From assembly GCF_006864135.1 (NCBI RefSeq), contig NZ_SADV01000001.1, positions 372,001 through 436,000 on the forward strand: 64,000 bases of DNA, given 5' to 3'. This DNA comes from Lysinibacillus sphaericus. Lineage in GTDB: Bacteria > Bacillota > Bacilli > Bacillales_A > Planococcaceae. The notes beneath the pieces were generated by a model. The model searched no databases, was not told the DNA's origin, and saw nothing but the letters and a program-made list of their open reading frames with translations. Position 1 is the stretch's first letter; every line of letters begins with the position of its first letter. Made by a program: the position numbers and the translations under genes. Shown one piece after another: positions 17,252 through 25,464 of the stretch.

Positions 17252-18390
17252 CTTTTTGTTACAAAAAAATATTTTAAAATACTTTTCCGATGTGGTCATT
17301 TCTGCCACATTCTTATGCTTTCACATAAGATCAGACTATATCATCAAAGAAAGATTTGATTTTTTCATATTTTCTATTGAGTTGTAAGGAACCATGACCG
17401 TATAACTTTCGAACAATCTTTAACACATCAGCTTTTCGATAAATGAATAAGTCAACGCATCCTTGTTTTGGGTAAACTTTATGGATGGTTAAAGCTAGTT
17501 GTTGATTATGCAAAAATTGGAGTAATGATAAAAGCATTTGACAATTACCTGTAAATCCTATTCTCCCACGCTTGGAAAAATGGCCATCTGCATCAAAAAA
17601 CCCTCTTAAATAAGCCCATTGCAAATCCTCATTTTTAAAATCAATCCAACTTTCAAAACCTGTTTTTCGAGGTGTAATACCCAACCTCATTAAATCATTG
17701 CACATTTCTGTTGAATTAATTGTTAAAGAGTATTTGTTTTGTTCATTTGGTGCATTGCGTTGACGGAATTTAATTGCTTCTTGCATAGATAATTCTTTTG
17801 CTATATCTTCAAGTAGTTGCCGGTCCTGTTCAGCAAGTGATAAAATAATACGCTTCGATTTACCACGATCATTTATAGTACCATCACCTGTAATATAACC
17901 TACTAAATAAGCCTTATTTGCAGTATCAATATTTTTAAAATAGTGTTCATCATAATGATACTTTTTATTTTTCAGCTTTCCTGCTTGACCAGGCTTTCTT
18001 GCTTTAAAAAAATCTAGCTCCTTATTCCACCTAAAGATTGTTCCTCTTCCAATGTTAAGTGTTTTTGCAATATCAACTTGGCTCATACCATTTTCATGCA
18101 ACTCAATAATTCTTTTAATCAATCGTTCTTTGTCTCGCGCCTCGTAAGGACGTCTCCGTACATTACGATTTACTTCTTCCATGCTTCCACCTCCGATGTG
18201 GTTCAAAGTTTAGGAAGGTTCAATAGTCGTTGAACGTTCAACTACGTTTCCATAGATGCTTCGCTGCTGATTGCCCAATCTTTTCTTTTTTCAAGCATTC
18301 ACGCCTAACTTCACAGTTTACGTTGTAGCAAGAAAAGCTCTCAGGGTGTTCCAGCAATTCACGAGATTTTAATCCCGCCGTTTTCGGTTA
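17252..18390 (-). other. Group I self-splicing intron in nrdJ, 1,139 nt, with a homing endonuclease gene
   Basis: At the 5' border exon bases UCCCGU pair with intron GCGGGA (near 18373-18378), ending in the U-G pair that defines a group I 5' splice site after 18391. The intron ends with G at 17252, and exon 2 resumes with CGT. Core elements in order on the minus strand are P-like AATTGCTGGAACACCC (18344-18359), Q-like CAATCAGCAGCGAAGC (18258-18273), R GTTCAACGACTA (18224-18235) and S GATATAGTCTG (17332-17342). R GACTA and S TAGTC pair as P7. Hairpins at 17294-17330 fit the P9 region. The endonuclease gene fills the loop between R and S. Confidence 0.93.
17331..18182 (-). CDS. LAGLIDADG homing endonuclease with N-terminal helix-turn-helix
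   Basis: The enzyme should cut intronless nrdJ alleles so that the intron is copied in. Start ATG 18182 follows GGAGGTGG; a TTG reading begins 24 nt earlier. The 283-residue protein has a helix-turn-helix at about 33-55 (MSQVDIAKTLNIGRGTIFRW), then two LAGLIDADG motifs, YLVGYITGDG (92-101) and YLRGFFDADG (191-200), each with its catalytic acidic residue. It is therefore a single-chain enzyme and looks intact. Its last codons (FDDIV-stop) coincide with the conserved S element of the intron core. Confidence 0.92.
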   Translation of the reverse strand: MEEVNRNVRRRPYEARDKERLIKRIIELHENGMSQVDIAKTLNIGRGTIFRWNKELDFFKARKPGQAGKLKNKKYHYDEHYFKNIDTANKAYLVGYITGDGTINDRGKSKRIILSLAEQDRQLLEDIAKELSMQEAIKFRQRNAPNEQNKYSLTINSTEMCNDLMRLGITPRKTGFESWIDFKNEDLQWAYLRGFFDADGHFSKRGRIGFTGNCQMLLSLLQFLHNQQLALTIHKVYPKQGCVDLFIYRKADVLKIVRKLYGHGSLQLNRKYEKIKSFFDDIV

Positions 18391-19179
18391 ACGGGAACCA
18401 CCTTGTTCGACAAGATGAGTCAGCTTCGCAATATCATCTAACCATGAAACGGAACCGGATGATTTACCATTTACACCACGTGCTAAAGTGTTACGTGGAC
18501 GCAATGTCGAACCATTCGTCCCTACACCACCACCGCGGCTCATAATTTCCATTACTTGCTTACGATGATCACTGATTCCTTCACGTGAATCTGCTACAAA
18601 TGGCATTACGTAACAGTTGAAGAACGTTACATCTGTTTCAGATCCTGCTCCATAAATAACTCGTCCAGCTGGAATGAACTTTAATGATACTAACTGCTCA
18701 TAAAACTTCTCAAACCATTCTTGGCGTTTCTCTGGTGTTTTTTCAGCAGCAGCAAGTCCTGTTGCATTTCGTTTTGCGATTTGTTCATAAAATATTTCAA
18801 GAGGCTTTTCTAGCACGTCAATTGAACGTGTAATCACACCCGTCTCTTGCTCTTTCGGATCATCTAAAGCACTACGGTAATCTTCCTCAATCAAAATTTC
18901 TGCTGTTTTCGTAGACATATCAAGCTTTTGAATTGTCCCTAAACCACGTGCAGGGAATTTCGGATCTGACTTCACTGTTAATACGACAAAATCACCGGCT
19001 TTTAACGTTTTCTTCTCCGTATCCTTAAACGAGTAGCGATCGATCATTACAAGTCTTGATACACCTTTATGCGTAATGTGCATATCAGGTGTTACAGGAT
19101 GAACCTGTGGAAATTGTTCAATGTCTTTGTTTAACTGTTTAAATTTGTTTACTTCGGGTTGATGATTTGTGAGTACCAT
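18391..19179 (-). CDS. nrdJ: Ribonucleotide reductase, B12-dependent class II: exon 1
   Basis: The N-terminal 263 codons. ATG 19179 follows AAGGGAGG at 7 nt; the longer upstream reading has no site. It contains the domain start MVLTNHQPEVNKFKQLN, FIPAGRVIYGAGS with the conserved activity-region residues, NCYVMPFVADSREGI, the substrate-region MSRGGGVGTNGSTLRPR and SWLDDIAKLTHLVEQGGSR. Reading on into the intron meets TAA at once, so the unspliced message makes only this truncated piece. Expression should be controlled by NrdR from the two boxes upstream. Confidence 0.95.
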
Positions 19180-19217
19180 CGTTTTGCCTCCCTTATTTTC
19201 TACCTTACAAAATAAAT

Positions 19218-19255
19218 ACACAATATCATGTGTCGCTAAACACTACATATTGTGT
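19218..19255 (-). promoter_or_regulatory. Tandem NrdR boxes upstream of nrdJ
   Basis: Two 16-bp sites, ACACAATATCATGTGT (19218-19233) and ACACTACATATTGTGT (19240-19255), fit the NrdR consensus ACACwATATaTwGTGT. Their starts are 22 bp apart, close to two helical turns. They lie just downstream of a probable promoter and about 40 bp before the nrdJ start codon, a position suited to repression when dATP or ATP-bound NrdR accumulates. Confidence 0.85.
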
Positions 19256-19278
19256 ATATTTCTTTAATTAAGATACTA

Positions 19279-19307
19279 TATATAGTTTTTCAATTCAACT
19301 CTTGCAA
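19279..19307 (-). promoter_or_regulatory. Predicted sigma-A promoter of nrdJ
   Basis: On the minus strand TTGCAA (19302-19307), a 17-bp spacer and TATATA (19279-19284) form a good vegetative promoter, with the NrdR boxes immediately downstream. Confidence 0.6.
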
Positions 19308-19380
19308 TTTCGAATAGAACCCGAACTGCTTGTTATTACAAGGATTGAACGATAAAAAAATATTTTTCTTATACCATTTT

Positions 19381-20211
19381 TTATTTTTTGAAGTTCCAAT
19401 CATCACATGCATATTTTTTTTCTTCTAGTGCATGTACATATTCTAATTGCTCCTCAGAAAGTGTAAATGGTTTTAAATCAATTTGCAACGATTTTGCAAA
19501 ACCATCTCTAAATGCTGTCACACATTGTTCTATCGTCACTGGTTCTTTAACAAGGTTATTGATAGCAACAGCCTTCTCTGGCATCTTTCTACGCATACGG
19601 TCCTTCGCCTCTTCACTTGAAAAATTGAAGACAGACAATAATTTTTCTTGATCTAAATCAAGTAAAATAGCTCCATGCTGTAAAATAACACCTTTTTGAC
19701 GTGTTTGTGCACTACCAGCTACTTTTTTACCTTCCACGACAAGCTCATACCAACTTGGCGCATCAAAGCAAACTGCGCTTTTTGGTTTCTTTAAGTCTGC
19801 TCTTTGTTCTTCTGTATCAGGTACACTAAAATAAGCATCCATACCTAGATTATGAAAACCTTGCAATATACCTTCACTTAACACTCTATATGCCTCTGTC
19901 ACTGTTTCAGGCATATTTGGATAGCTTTCTGATACAATGACGCTATATGTCAATTCATGTTCATGTAAAACAGCTCTACCACCTGTTGGACGACGAACAA
20001 AGCCTAGTCCTTGTTCTCGTACCGCTTCTAGATTAATATCTCTGTTTGCCTGCTGAAAATAGCCAATCGAAAGTGTTGCTGGCTCCCACTCATAAAAACG
20101 AATGACTGGTGGGATTAAACCTTCACTATGCCAATCAAGTAATGCTTCATCTAACGCCATATTAAAAGAAGGGCTACATTTCCCTGAATTTAGAAAATAC
20201 CAAGTTGTCAT
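19381..20211 (-). CDS. lipM: Octanoyltransferase LipM
   Basis: LipM moves octanoate from acyl carrier protein to GcvH, the first step of lipoate assembly in Bacilli. The 276-residue protein has the biotin/lipoate ligase fold: [30 protein letters not shown] (73-90) with the binding loop, and [24 protein letters not shown]. The nucleophile is the cysteine at about 148 in [14 protein letters not shown], which marks the LipM subgroup. Its position near yqhL matches B. subtilis yqhM. Confidence 0.94.
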   Translation of the reverse strand: MTTWYFLNSGKCSPSFNMALDEALLDWHSEGLIPPVIRFYEWEPATLSIGYFQQANRDINLEAVREQGLGFVRRPTGGRAVLHEHELTYSVIVSESYPNMPETVTEAYRVLSEGILQGFHNLGMDAYFSVPDTEEQRADLKKPKSAVCFDAPSWYELVVEGKKVAGSAQTRQKGVILQHGAILLDLDQEKLLSVFNFSSEEAKDRMRRKMPEKAVAINNLVKEPVTIEQCVTAFRDGFAKSLQIDLKPFTLSEEQLEYVHALEEKKYACDDWNFKK

Positions 20212-20242
20212 ATTTTCATCTCCTACAAATATTATGCGAATG

Positions 20243-20525
20243 TGTACAAAATAAGGCTCATTGCTATAGCGGGTGGTTAATTTCCGTTACGGCTGGGTGC
20301 TTTGTCGCTAACGCTTCGCTTTCGCACAGTTAAAACATTTGTCGCTGACGCTTCGCTTTCGCGCAGATAAAACATTTGTTGCTGACGCTTCGCTTTCGCA
20401 CACTTAAAACATTTGTTGCTGCCGCTTCGCTTCGCTGCAAGGTCTTATCGCCCAGCCTTCACTCCAATAAACCTATATAGGACATACATTTTAACAAATT
20501 TCATCCTACTCTTAATAATGAGCCA
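20243..20525. repeat. Palindromic dispersed repeat, copy 2, with internal 37-bp tandem array
   Basis: Outer arms AAGGCTCATTGCTATAGCGG and, reverse-complemented, TGGCTCATTATTAAGAG bracket the familiar GGTGGTTAATTTCCGTTACGGCTGGG and CGCCCAGCCTTCACTCCAAT. Between them a 37-bp unit is repeated three times (20306-20342, 20343-20379, 20380-20416) plus a partial fourth. Each unit contains CGCTTCGCTTTCGC and ends AAAACATTTGT. Other copies lack this expansion. Confidence 0.8.
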
Positions 20526-20697
20526 AAAATAGTGCTTCTCAAATTTTGACCTTTTCGTTTAATTCAATTCTTTATCTAAGTAATCCCCCACACTAAACCA
20601 AGAAAATAGTGGATGATTCTGTGGCCTTTCACTAAAACATTCATATACAAAAGATAGATTAATTCTAGCCACAATGTAATTTATTTTATCAAACTCA

Positions 20698-20727
20698 TTG
20701 GACTATCGCTAGCGCATCTTTTATAAT
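20698..20727 (+). promoter_or_regulatory. Predicted sigma-A promoter of yqhL
   Basis: TTGGAC (20698-20703), an 18-bp spacer and a perfect TATAAT (20722-20727) precede yqhL. The ribosome site GAAAGGGG follows shortly after. Confidence 0.6.
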
Positions 20728-20757
20728 AATAAAGAAGATAGAAAGGGGTAAGAAATT

Positions 20758-21150
20758 TTGTTGAACATACTTATCACAATCGGTGTTATTTTAGTAGTTG
20801 TAATTGCTTATATCGGCATTAATGCCCTACGACTAAAAAAAGCCGTAACAAACCTAACACAAGAACAATTTATTGAAGGCTATCGTAAAGCACAGCTTAT
20901 CGACGTACGTGAACAAAAAGAATTTGATGCTGGTCACATCCTTGGTGCACGCAATGTTCCTTCAACTACTCTACGTCAACGTCACAAAGAAATTCGCCCA
21001 GATTTTCCAGTATATTTATACTGTCAAAATACAGGCCGTAGCTCACGTGCTGCTCTATTTCTTAAAAAACGTGGCTACAACCAAATTTACCAACTTCAAG
21101 GCGGCTTCCGTACATGGACAGGTAAAGTAAAGTCCAAAAAACAAAATTAA
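20758..21150 (+). CDS. yqhL: Membrane-anchored rhodanese-like sulfurtransferase (YqhL)
   Basis: An N-terminal membrane helix (ILITIGVILVVVIAYIGI) tethers one rhodanese domain. The domain shows LIDVREQKEFDAGHILGARNVP and the active-site loop YLYCQNTGRSSRAALF with Cys at about 89. The CxxxxR loop holds the sulfur-accepting cysteine. Start is TTG (either of two adjacent) after GAAAGGGG. It is monocistronic, followed by a terminator. The sulfur donor and acceptor are unknown. Confidence 0.93.
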   Translation: MLNILITIGVILVVVIAYIGINALRLKKAVTNLTQEQFIEGYRKAQLIDVREQKEFDAGHILGARNVPSTTLRQRHKEIRPDFPVYLYCQNTGRSSRAALFLKKRGYNQIYQLQGGFRTWTGKVKSKKQN

Positions 21151-21235
21151 AAAATCAATAAGACATAAATCTACTCATGAAATAAAGTAAATTTATTTGT
21201 ATTTACCTATATCAATTTTGTTTTAAACAAAATGT

Positions 21236-21271
21236 AAACCATCTCAGATGACTATGAGATGGTTTCTTTTT
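21236..21271 (+). terminator. Terminator after yqhL
   Basis: AAACCATCTCA and TGAGATGGTTT form an 11-bp stem around an 8-nt loop, followed by CTTTTT. Confidence 0.88.
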
Positions 21272-21369
21272 GCAAAAAATTCTGAGTTTCTACTATATTA
21301 TATATATTGTTTAACGTCTGACAAGTTAGTTCTACAGAAAAGGATATAACAACGTGAGGTAATATACTT

Positions 21370-21510
21370 ATTACATTCACATTCCCATCATCAATATGTG
21401 GTTGATTTTTTCGTTCCGACTCAGCGCTTTCCTAGGGGCGTCCGATGACCCGCGAAGTCGCTTTAGTCTCCTCTCCAATCAACTTATAAAATGTCATTCA
21501 TAATTTTCGT
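21370..21510. repeat. Palindromic dispersed repeat, copy 3 (short)
   Basis: CATCATCAATATGTGGTTGATT starts the element and CTCCTCTCCAATCAACTTA closes it. The core has CGTTCCGACTCAGCGCTTT and CGCGAAGTCGCTTTAG. It lacks the internal filler of the longer copies. It lies in the gap between yqhL and the glycine riboswitch; the rest of that gap (21511-21720) shows nothing recognisable. Confidence 0.65.
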
Positions 21511-21724
21511 AGATGCGCCACTTTATACTACGAATTAAATAGTATCCTTAAATTAACGTATGTCTAAAAATACTATTTTTCGTAAAGTATTTACCTAGAT
21601 GAACTCCATTCTTCTTTTTTTCTGAAAATGTTTGAAATTTACCCTTGAATAATTAACTAGGCACTGATAGGATTTATAATATCTTAAAATAATGTCATAC
21701 GGACATACAATATAAGCTATGAAT

Positions 21725-21850
21725 GCTATGGATAACACTATAGCAGGAGCAGTTCTGGAGAGAGCGCATTTTGCGTCGCCGAAGGGTTCACTATCTCAGG
21801 CAAAAGGACAGAGGAGTAATATCAACTTTCAACACGAAAGCTATACGATA
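21725..21850 (+). ncRNA. Glycine riboswitch (single aptamer)
   Basis: The conserved glycine-aptamer strings are present in order: GTTCTGGAGAGAGCGC, the CGCCGAAGGG block (21777-21786) and CTCAGGCAAAAGGACAGAG (21795-21813). Only one complete aptamer is seen. The flanks AAGCTATG and CGAAAGCTAT could pair as the outer kink-turn stem of singlet riboswitches. It stands before a terminator hairpin and an amino acid transporter gene, so it probably controls transport by premature termination. Confidence 0.87.
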
Positions 21851-21912
21851 CGAATGTTTTTCTGTATTTACATACAACATCCGTAATCGGTATTTGTTAT
21901 TCTGTCGTTTAC

Positions 21913-21942
21913 GAGACTAGTGTCATTACTAGTCTCTTTTTT
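21913..21942 (+). terminator. Riboswitch expression-platform terminator
   Basis: GAGACTAG and CTAGTCTC form a perfect stem with loop TGTCATTA, followed by six T, about 60 nt after the aptamer and 44 nt before the transporter start codon. Confidence 0.85.
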
Positions 21943-21985
21943 ATTTTCCAGTCATAGTTTTTACGTATCTTTGAGGGGGATCAAC

Positions 21986-23323
21986 GTGGAACAACAACAA
22001 TTAAAACGTGAATTAAAAAATCGCCATGTGCAGCTCATAGCGATCGGTGGAACAATCGGTACTGGTTTATTTTTAGGTTCAGGTAAAGCCATTGCTTTAG
22101 CGGGACCTTCCATCATCTTTGGCTATCTCATTGTCGGAACCGCCTTATTTTTTGTTATGCGGGCATTGGGTGAATTATTATTATCGAATGCTGGCTATAC
22201 ATCATTTACCGATTTTGCATCCGAATACATAGGTCCTTGGGCAGGTTACATCACTGGCTGGACATACTGGTTCTGTTGGATCATGACCGCTATGGCAGAT
22301 ATTATTGCAGTCGGCGTTTATACACATTATTGGTTTGATATACCTCAATGGGTGCCTGCAATCGGGTGTTTAGTACTGTTACTAATTTTGAATTTGTTAT
22401 CTGTAAAACTATTTGGCGAACTAGAATTTTGGTTTGCCCTTATAAAAGTCATCACCATTGTGGCACTGATTGTTATTGGCCTAATCATGTTATTTACAGG
22501 CTTTCAAACAAGCTCTGGCACAGTGACAGTTGAAAATCTTTGGACAAATGGCGGGTTATTCCCGAACGGCCTATACGGTTTCCTAATGGCATTCCAAATG
22601 GTTGTTTTCGCCTTTGTTGGTGTCGAATTAGTAGGAGTTTCTGCTGCAGAAACGGCCAACCCTAAAAAAAATATTCCTTCTGCCATTAATAAAATTCCAT
22701 TACGCATTTTATTATTCTACGTAGGAGCGTTATTTGTTATTTTATGCATTAATCCTTGGTATGAAATGTCTGCATCAAGTAGCCCATTTGTACAAGTATT
22801 TACACTAGCTGGTATTCCAATTGCTGCAGGTATTATTAATTTTGTCGTCCTTACATCCGCTGCTTCAGCCGGTAATAGTGGTTTATTTTCTACTAGCCGC
22901 ATGCTTTTTAATCTTGGAAACAACAAGCAAGCTTCGCCAAAGTTTGCAAAGCTCAATAAAAACAGTGTGCCAAGTAACGCACTCGTTGTTTCTGCAATTG
23001 TAGTTTCCGCTGGTGCATTACTAAGTAAATTAATGCCTGAAAATGCCTTTAGTATTGTGACAACGATTAGTGCTATTTGCTTTATATGGGTGTGGAGTAT
23101 TATATTAATCTCTCATATCATTTATAAACGTAAAAATCGCGCACTTCATGAAGCATCGATTTTCAAGGCACCTTTTACTCCGTTCGTGAACTATTTAGTA
23201 CTTGCCTTCTTTGCATTTTTATTAGTAGTCATGTTCATTTCAGAGGCAACACGTACCGCATTACTATTAACACCAATTTGGTTTATTCTACTAATGATTA
23301 TTTATAAAATGAAAAGAAAGTAA
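21986..23323 (+). CDS. Amino acid permease, CycA-like (APC family; glycine, D-Ala, D-Ser class)
   Basis: A proton symporter with about 12 membrane helices, 445 residues. It starts ELKNRHVQLIAIGGTIGTGLFLGSGKAI, the APC substrate loop, and has FQMVVFAFVGVELVGVSAAETANPKKNIPSAI, the second signature. The GTG at 21986 follows GAGGGGG; earlier in-frame starts fall inside the terminator hairpin and are rejected. The upstream glycine riboswitch argues that glycine (and probably D-amino acids) is the cargo. B. subtilis homologues are of the YtnA/AapA type. Confidence 0.9.
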   Translation: MEQQQLKRELKNRHVQLIAIGGTIGTGLFLGSGKAIALAGPSIIFGYLIVGTALFFVMRALGELLLSNAGYTSFTDFASEYIGPWAGYITGWTYWFCWIMTAMADIIAVGVYTHYWFDIPQWVPAIGCLVLLLILNLLSVKLFGELEFWFALIKVITIVALIVIGLIMLFTGFQTSSGTVTVENLWTNGGLFPNGLYGFLMAFQMVVFAFVGVELVGVSAAETANPKKNIPSAINKIPLRILLFYVGALFVILCINPWYEMSASSSPFVQVFTLAGIPIAAGIINFVVLTSAASAGNSGLFSTSRMLFNLGNNKQASPKFAKLNKNSVPSNALVVSAIVVSAGALLSKLMPENAFSIVTTISAICFIWVWSIILISHIIYKRKNRALHEASIFKAPFTPFVNYLVLAFFAFLLVVMFISEATRTALLLTPIWFILLMIIYKMKRK

Positions 23324-23357
23324 TTTTATTGCAAATTAACAATATAATCAACATCAT

Positions 23358-23392
23358 AAAAAAGATGACTCCATTTATGAAGTCATCTTTTT
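23358..23392. terminator. Bidirectional terminator between permease and glutaminase
   Basis: AAAGATGACT and AAGTCATCTTT pair around CCATTTATG with A and T runs on each side. It serves two convergent genes. Confidence 0.85.
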
Positions 23393-23399
23393 GAATGGA

Positions 23400-24368
23400 T
23401 TAAAAAATATTCATATTCCACTCGGTAGCAATATGCTTTAGTAAATTCACTCCAGCTACACTGTTCCCGATGTCATCAATTGCTGGTCCGTAAATGCCAA
23501 TACCACAGCCAGTAGGAAAAGGTGAATCTAAGCCCGCGTGACTTGGCACTGCTACTAAAATTGCTCCAGAGACACCACTTTTTGCAGGTAACCCGATAAA
23601 TGCTGCAAATTTACCAGAAGCATTATACATCCCGCAAGTAACCATCAATGCCTTCGCTAATTTTGCTACTTGTTTAGGAAATAGCTGTGTTTTTAATAAA
23701 GGATGATAACCATCATTGGCAATGACTAAACCAATCATCGCCAAATCCGAAACATTTACTTCAATAGCACATTGTTTCAAATAAACCTCTAATGCTTCTT
23801 CTACAGGACAGTCTAAAAAGCCAGAATCCATTAAATAATAGGCTAATGAACGGTTTCGATTGGCAGTTTGCCACTCAGATTGATAAACCTCTTCATTAAC
23901 CTTTAATTCCTTGCCAACGATTTGTTCTAAAAATTGAATGATTTTCGAAACCTTCTCTTGTGGAGAACTACCGTCAAGCATAGAGGATACTGTAATCGCT
24001 CCTGCATTAATCATTGGATTAAAAGGTTTTCCAGGCTGATGGCTTTCTAGACGAATAATGGAATTGAAGGTGTCACCTGTAGGTTCAACATCTACTCGTT
24101 CTAAAACATAAGGTAATCCCCGTTCCATACACGCCAATATAAATGTAACGACTTTTGAAACACTTTGCAGCGTAAATAGTTCAGTTGTCTCTCCGGCTTT
24201 CATTTCCTCATTATTAGTACCGATAATCGAAATCGCTAATTGATTTGGCTCTTTTTCCGCTAAAGCGGGAATATAGCTTGCGCATTGTCCCTCTTTAGCA
24301 TAAGGACGAAACTGTTTCACCCATTCTGCCGCAAGGTGATTATGATGATTGATATGATCTGTCGGCAT
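23400..24368 (-). CDS. glsA: Glutaminase
   Basis: GlsA hydrolyses glutamine to glutamate and ammonia. The 322-residue protein has the beta-lactamase-like fold with nucleophile serine in FTLQSVSKVVTF (S69-x-x-K72). It also has NPMINAGAITVSSMLDG, VYQSEWQTANRNRSLAYYLMDSGF, and GLPAKSGVSGAILVAVPS. ATG 24368 follows AAAGGAG at 8 nt; the longer upstream reading is rejected. It is monocistronic. Confidence 0.95.
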   Translation of the reverse strand: MPTDHINHHNHLAAEWVKQFRPYAKEGQCASYIPALAEKEPNQLAISIIGTNNEEMKAGETTELFTLQSVSKVVTFILACMERGLPYVLERVDVEPTGDTFNSIIRLESHQPGKPFNPMINAGAITVSSMLDGSSPQEKVSKIIQFLEQIVGKELKVNEEVYQSEWQTANRNRSLAYYLMDSGFLDCPVEEALEVYLKQCAIEVNVSDLAMIGLVIANDGYHPLLKTQLFPKQVAKLAKALMVTCGMYNASGKFAAFIGLPAKSGVSGAILVAVPSHAGLDSPFPTGCGIGIYGPAIDDIGNSVAGVNLLKHIATEWNMNIF

Positions 24369-24907
24369 TTTGTGATCTCCTTTCAAAAAAACGGCATTTT
24401 CACGCCATAACTACTCAATAAATACACTTTACTAAGAAAAAACTTAATAATAGGCAAAAACAGAGTCTCCATAGTTTACCCTACGAAGACTCTATTTGGT
24501 ATAACTTTTTAAATACTTTTTAAAGTTTTGGATGCTTAGCCTTCCGGAAAAGTCTCCTCACCCAGACTTTCCTTCTTCTTCAATATGTGCTGGATTTCAA
24601 TTTAATCAACAGCAGTCTATTTCATAAGTTTGCATTTCTCAATTAAGTATTAGTTTTTGCATCACATCATACAGTCTTTTATTCGGGATAAAATATGACG
24701 CTACCCCCACAAAGGCGATTTCTAACGATGTTTCAGTCATTGTGCCTTATATTATTGATAAATTTTATACTTGATGTTTTTTAAGCGCTCTGTCACCTTT
24801 TCATATGGTTGCACGACATGTTGTACCGTATAATGCACGCTCGCTTTTGGCATGATATGCTCACGTAAATAGTTTACCCTAACATTCATTAACTCAACGG
24901 CATCTCA

Positions 24908-24964
24908 TACACCTCTTCCTAGATATGGTGCAGCTGCTGCATGTTTGCAAGAGAGGTGTATTAT
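24908..24964. repeat. Inverted repeat with palindromic core
   Basis: ATACACCTCT at the left and AGAGGTGTAT at the right are exact complements about 35 bp apart, with GCAGCTGC at the centre. It could fold as a large cruciform or a terminator-like RNA, but there is no T-run. Confidence 0.5.
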
Positions 24965-25076
24965 ATCAGATAGAAATCGACATCATCGAAAATACTAGCC
25001 TTCGCCATATTAGCTTTACCTGAACCATTTTCCTCTCTCCAATCACTTCTCCACATATACTTTTTAACATAATGTC

Positions 25077-25175
25077 ACCCAACTTATGAATTTCATCGGA
25101 ACACTTTTATGTTTTATCACCCAACTTTTGAATTTTATCGATTAACTTTCTCGTTTTATCACCTAACTTTTAATT
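25077..25175. repeat. Degenerate tandem repeat, 42-bp period
   Basis: Two full units beginning ACCCAACTTATGAATTTCATC and ACCCAACTTTTGAATTTTATC and a third partial unit follow one another. Each unit is itself built from two similar halves of about 21 bp. It is non-coding. Confidence 0.55.
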
Positions 25176-25416
25176 TTTGGTCATATCTTCCACTTCTTGA
25201 ATCGCTAACATCGCTGATAGAACCGCGAAAAAGCTTGTTAGCAGCGAAACTTTATGTTTTAGCGGCGTTCTTTATGTGGTTGGCGGCGAATTCCAACGCA
25301 AGCTGTAAAATTTAGGAAAACTAAAATCAGGGTTGAAAAACTTTGTATAGAATTTTACACAATATTAAGGACTTGAAACAATTATTATCAACATCTTCAT
25401 TCCAGGCACACACATT

Positions 25417-25449
25417 AAAACCCCGAATAAATTTCTTTATCGGGGTTTT
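25417..25449 (-). terminator. Terminator after the large repeat-protein gene
   Basis: AAAACCCCGA and TCGGGGTTTT form a strong hairpin around an AT-rich loop, 16 bp past the stop codon. Confidence 0.85.
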
Positions 25450-25464
25450 GGTTTAAACTATTTT

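Larger units (their letters stand above)
24387..25416. other. Long intergenic region with remnants and repeats
   Basis: No intact gene. Three things are visible. A minus-strand remnant at about 24755-24892 (MNVRVNYLREHIMPKASVHY, stop) is the tail of an unknown gene. An inverted repeat lies at 24908-24964. A 42-bp tandem repeat lies at 25077-25175. The stretch 25180-25320 has low-complexity GCGGCGAA-type wording without coding character. Confidence 0.5.

Noticed and set aside
17252..17308. N-terminal MAEMTTSEKYFKIFF extension of nrdJ exon 2 as a separate start
   Set aside because: These codons are intron sequence before the terminal G; the family begins its motif at RGAQMIML.
20306..20434. 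37-bp units as a CRISPR array
   Set aside because: The units are contiguous and near identical, with no unique spacers and no cas gene in the window; this is a tandem expansion.
24755..24892. A small gene beginning MNVRVNYLREHI
   Set aside because: It has no ribosome site, is only 45 codons and lies in a decayed stretch; kept only as a remnant.
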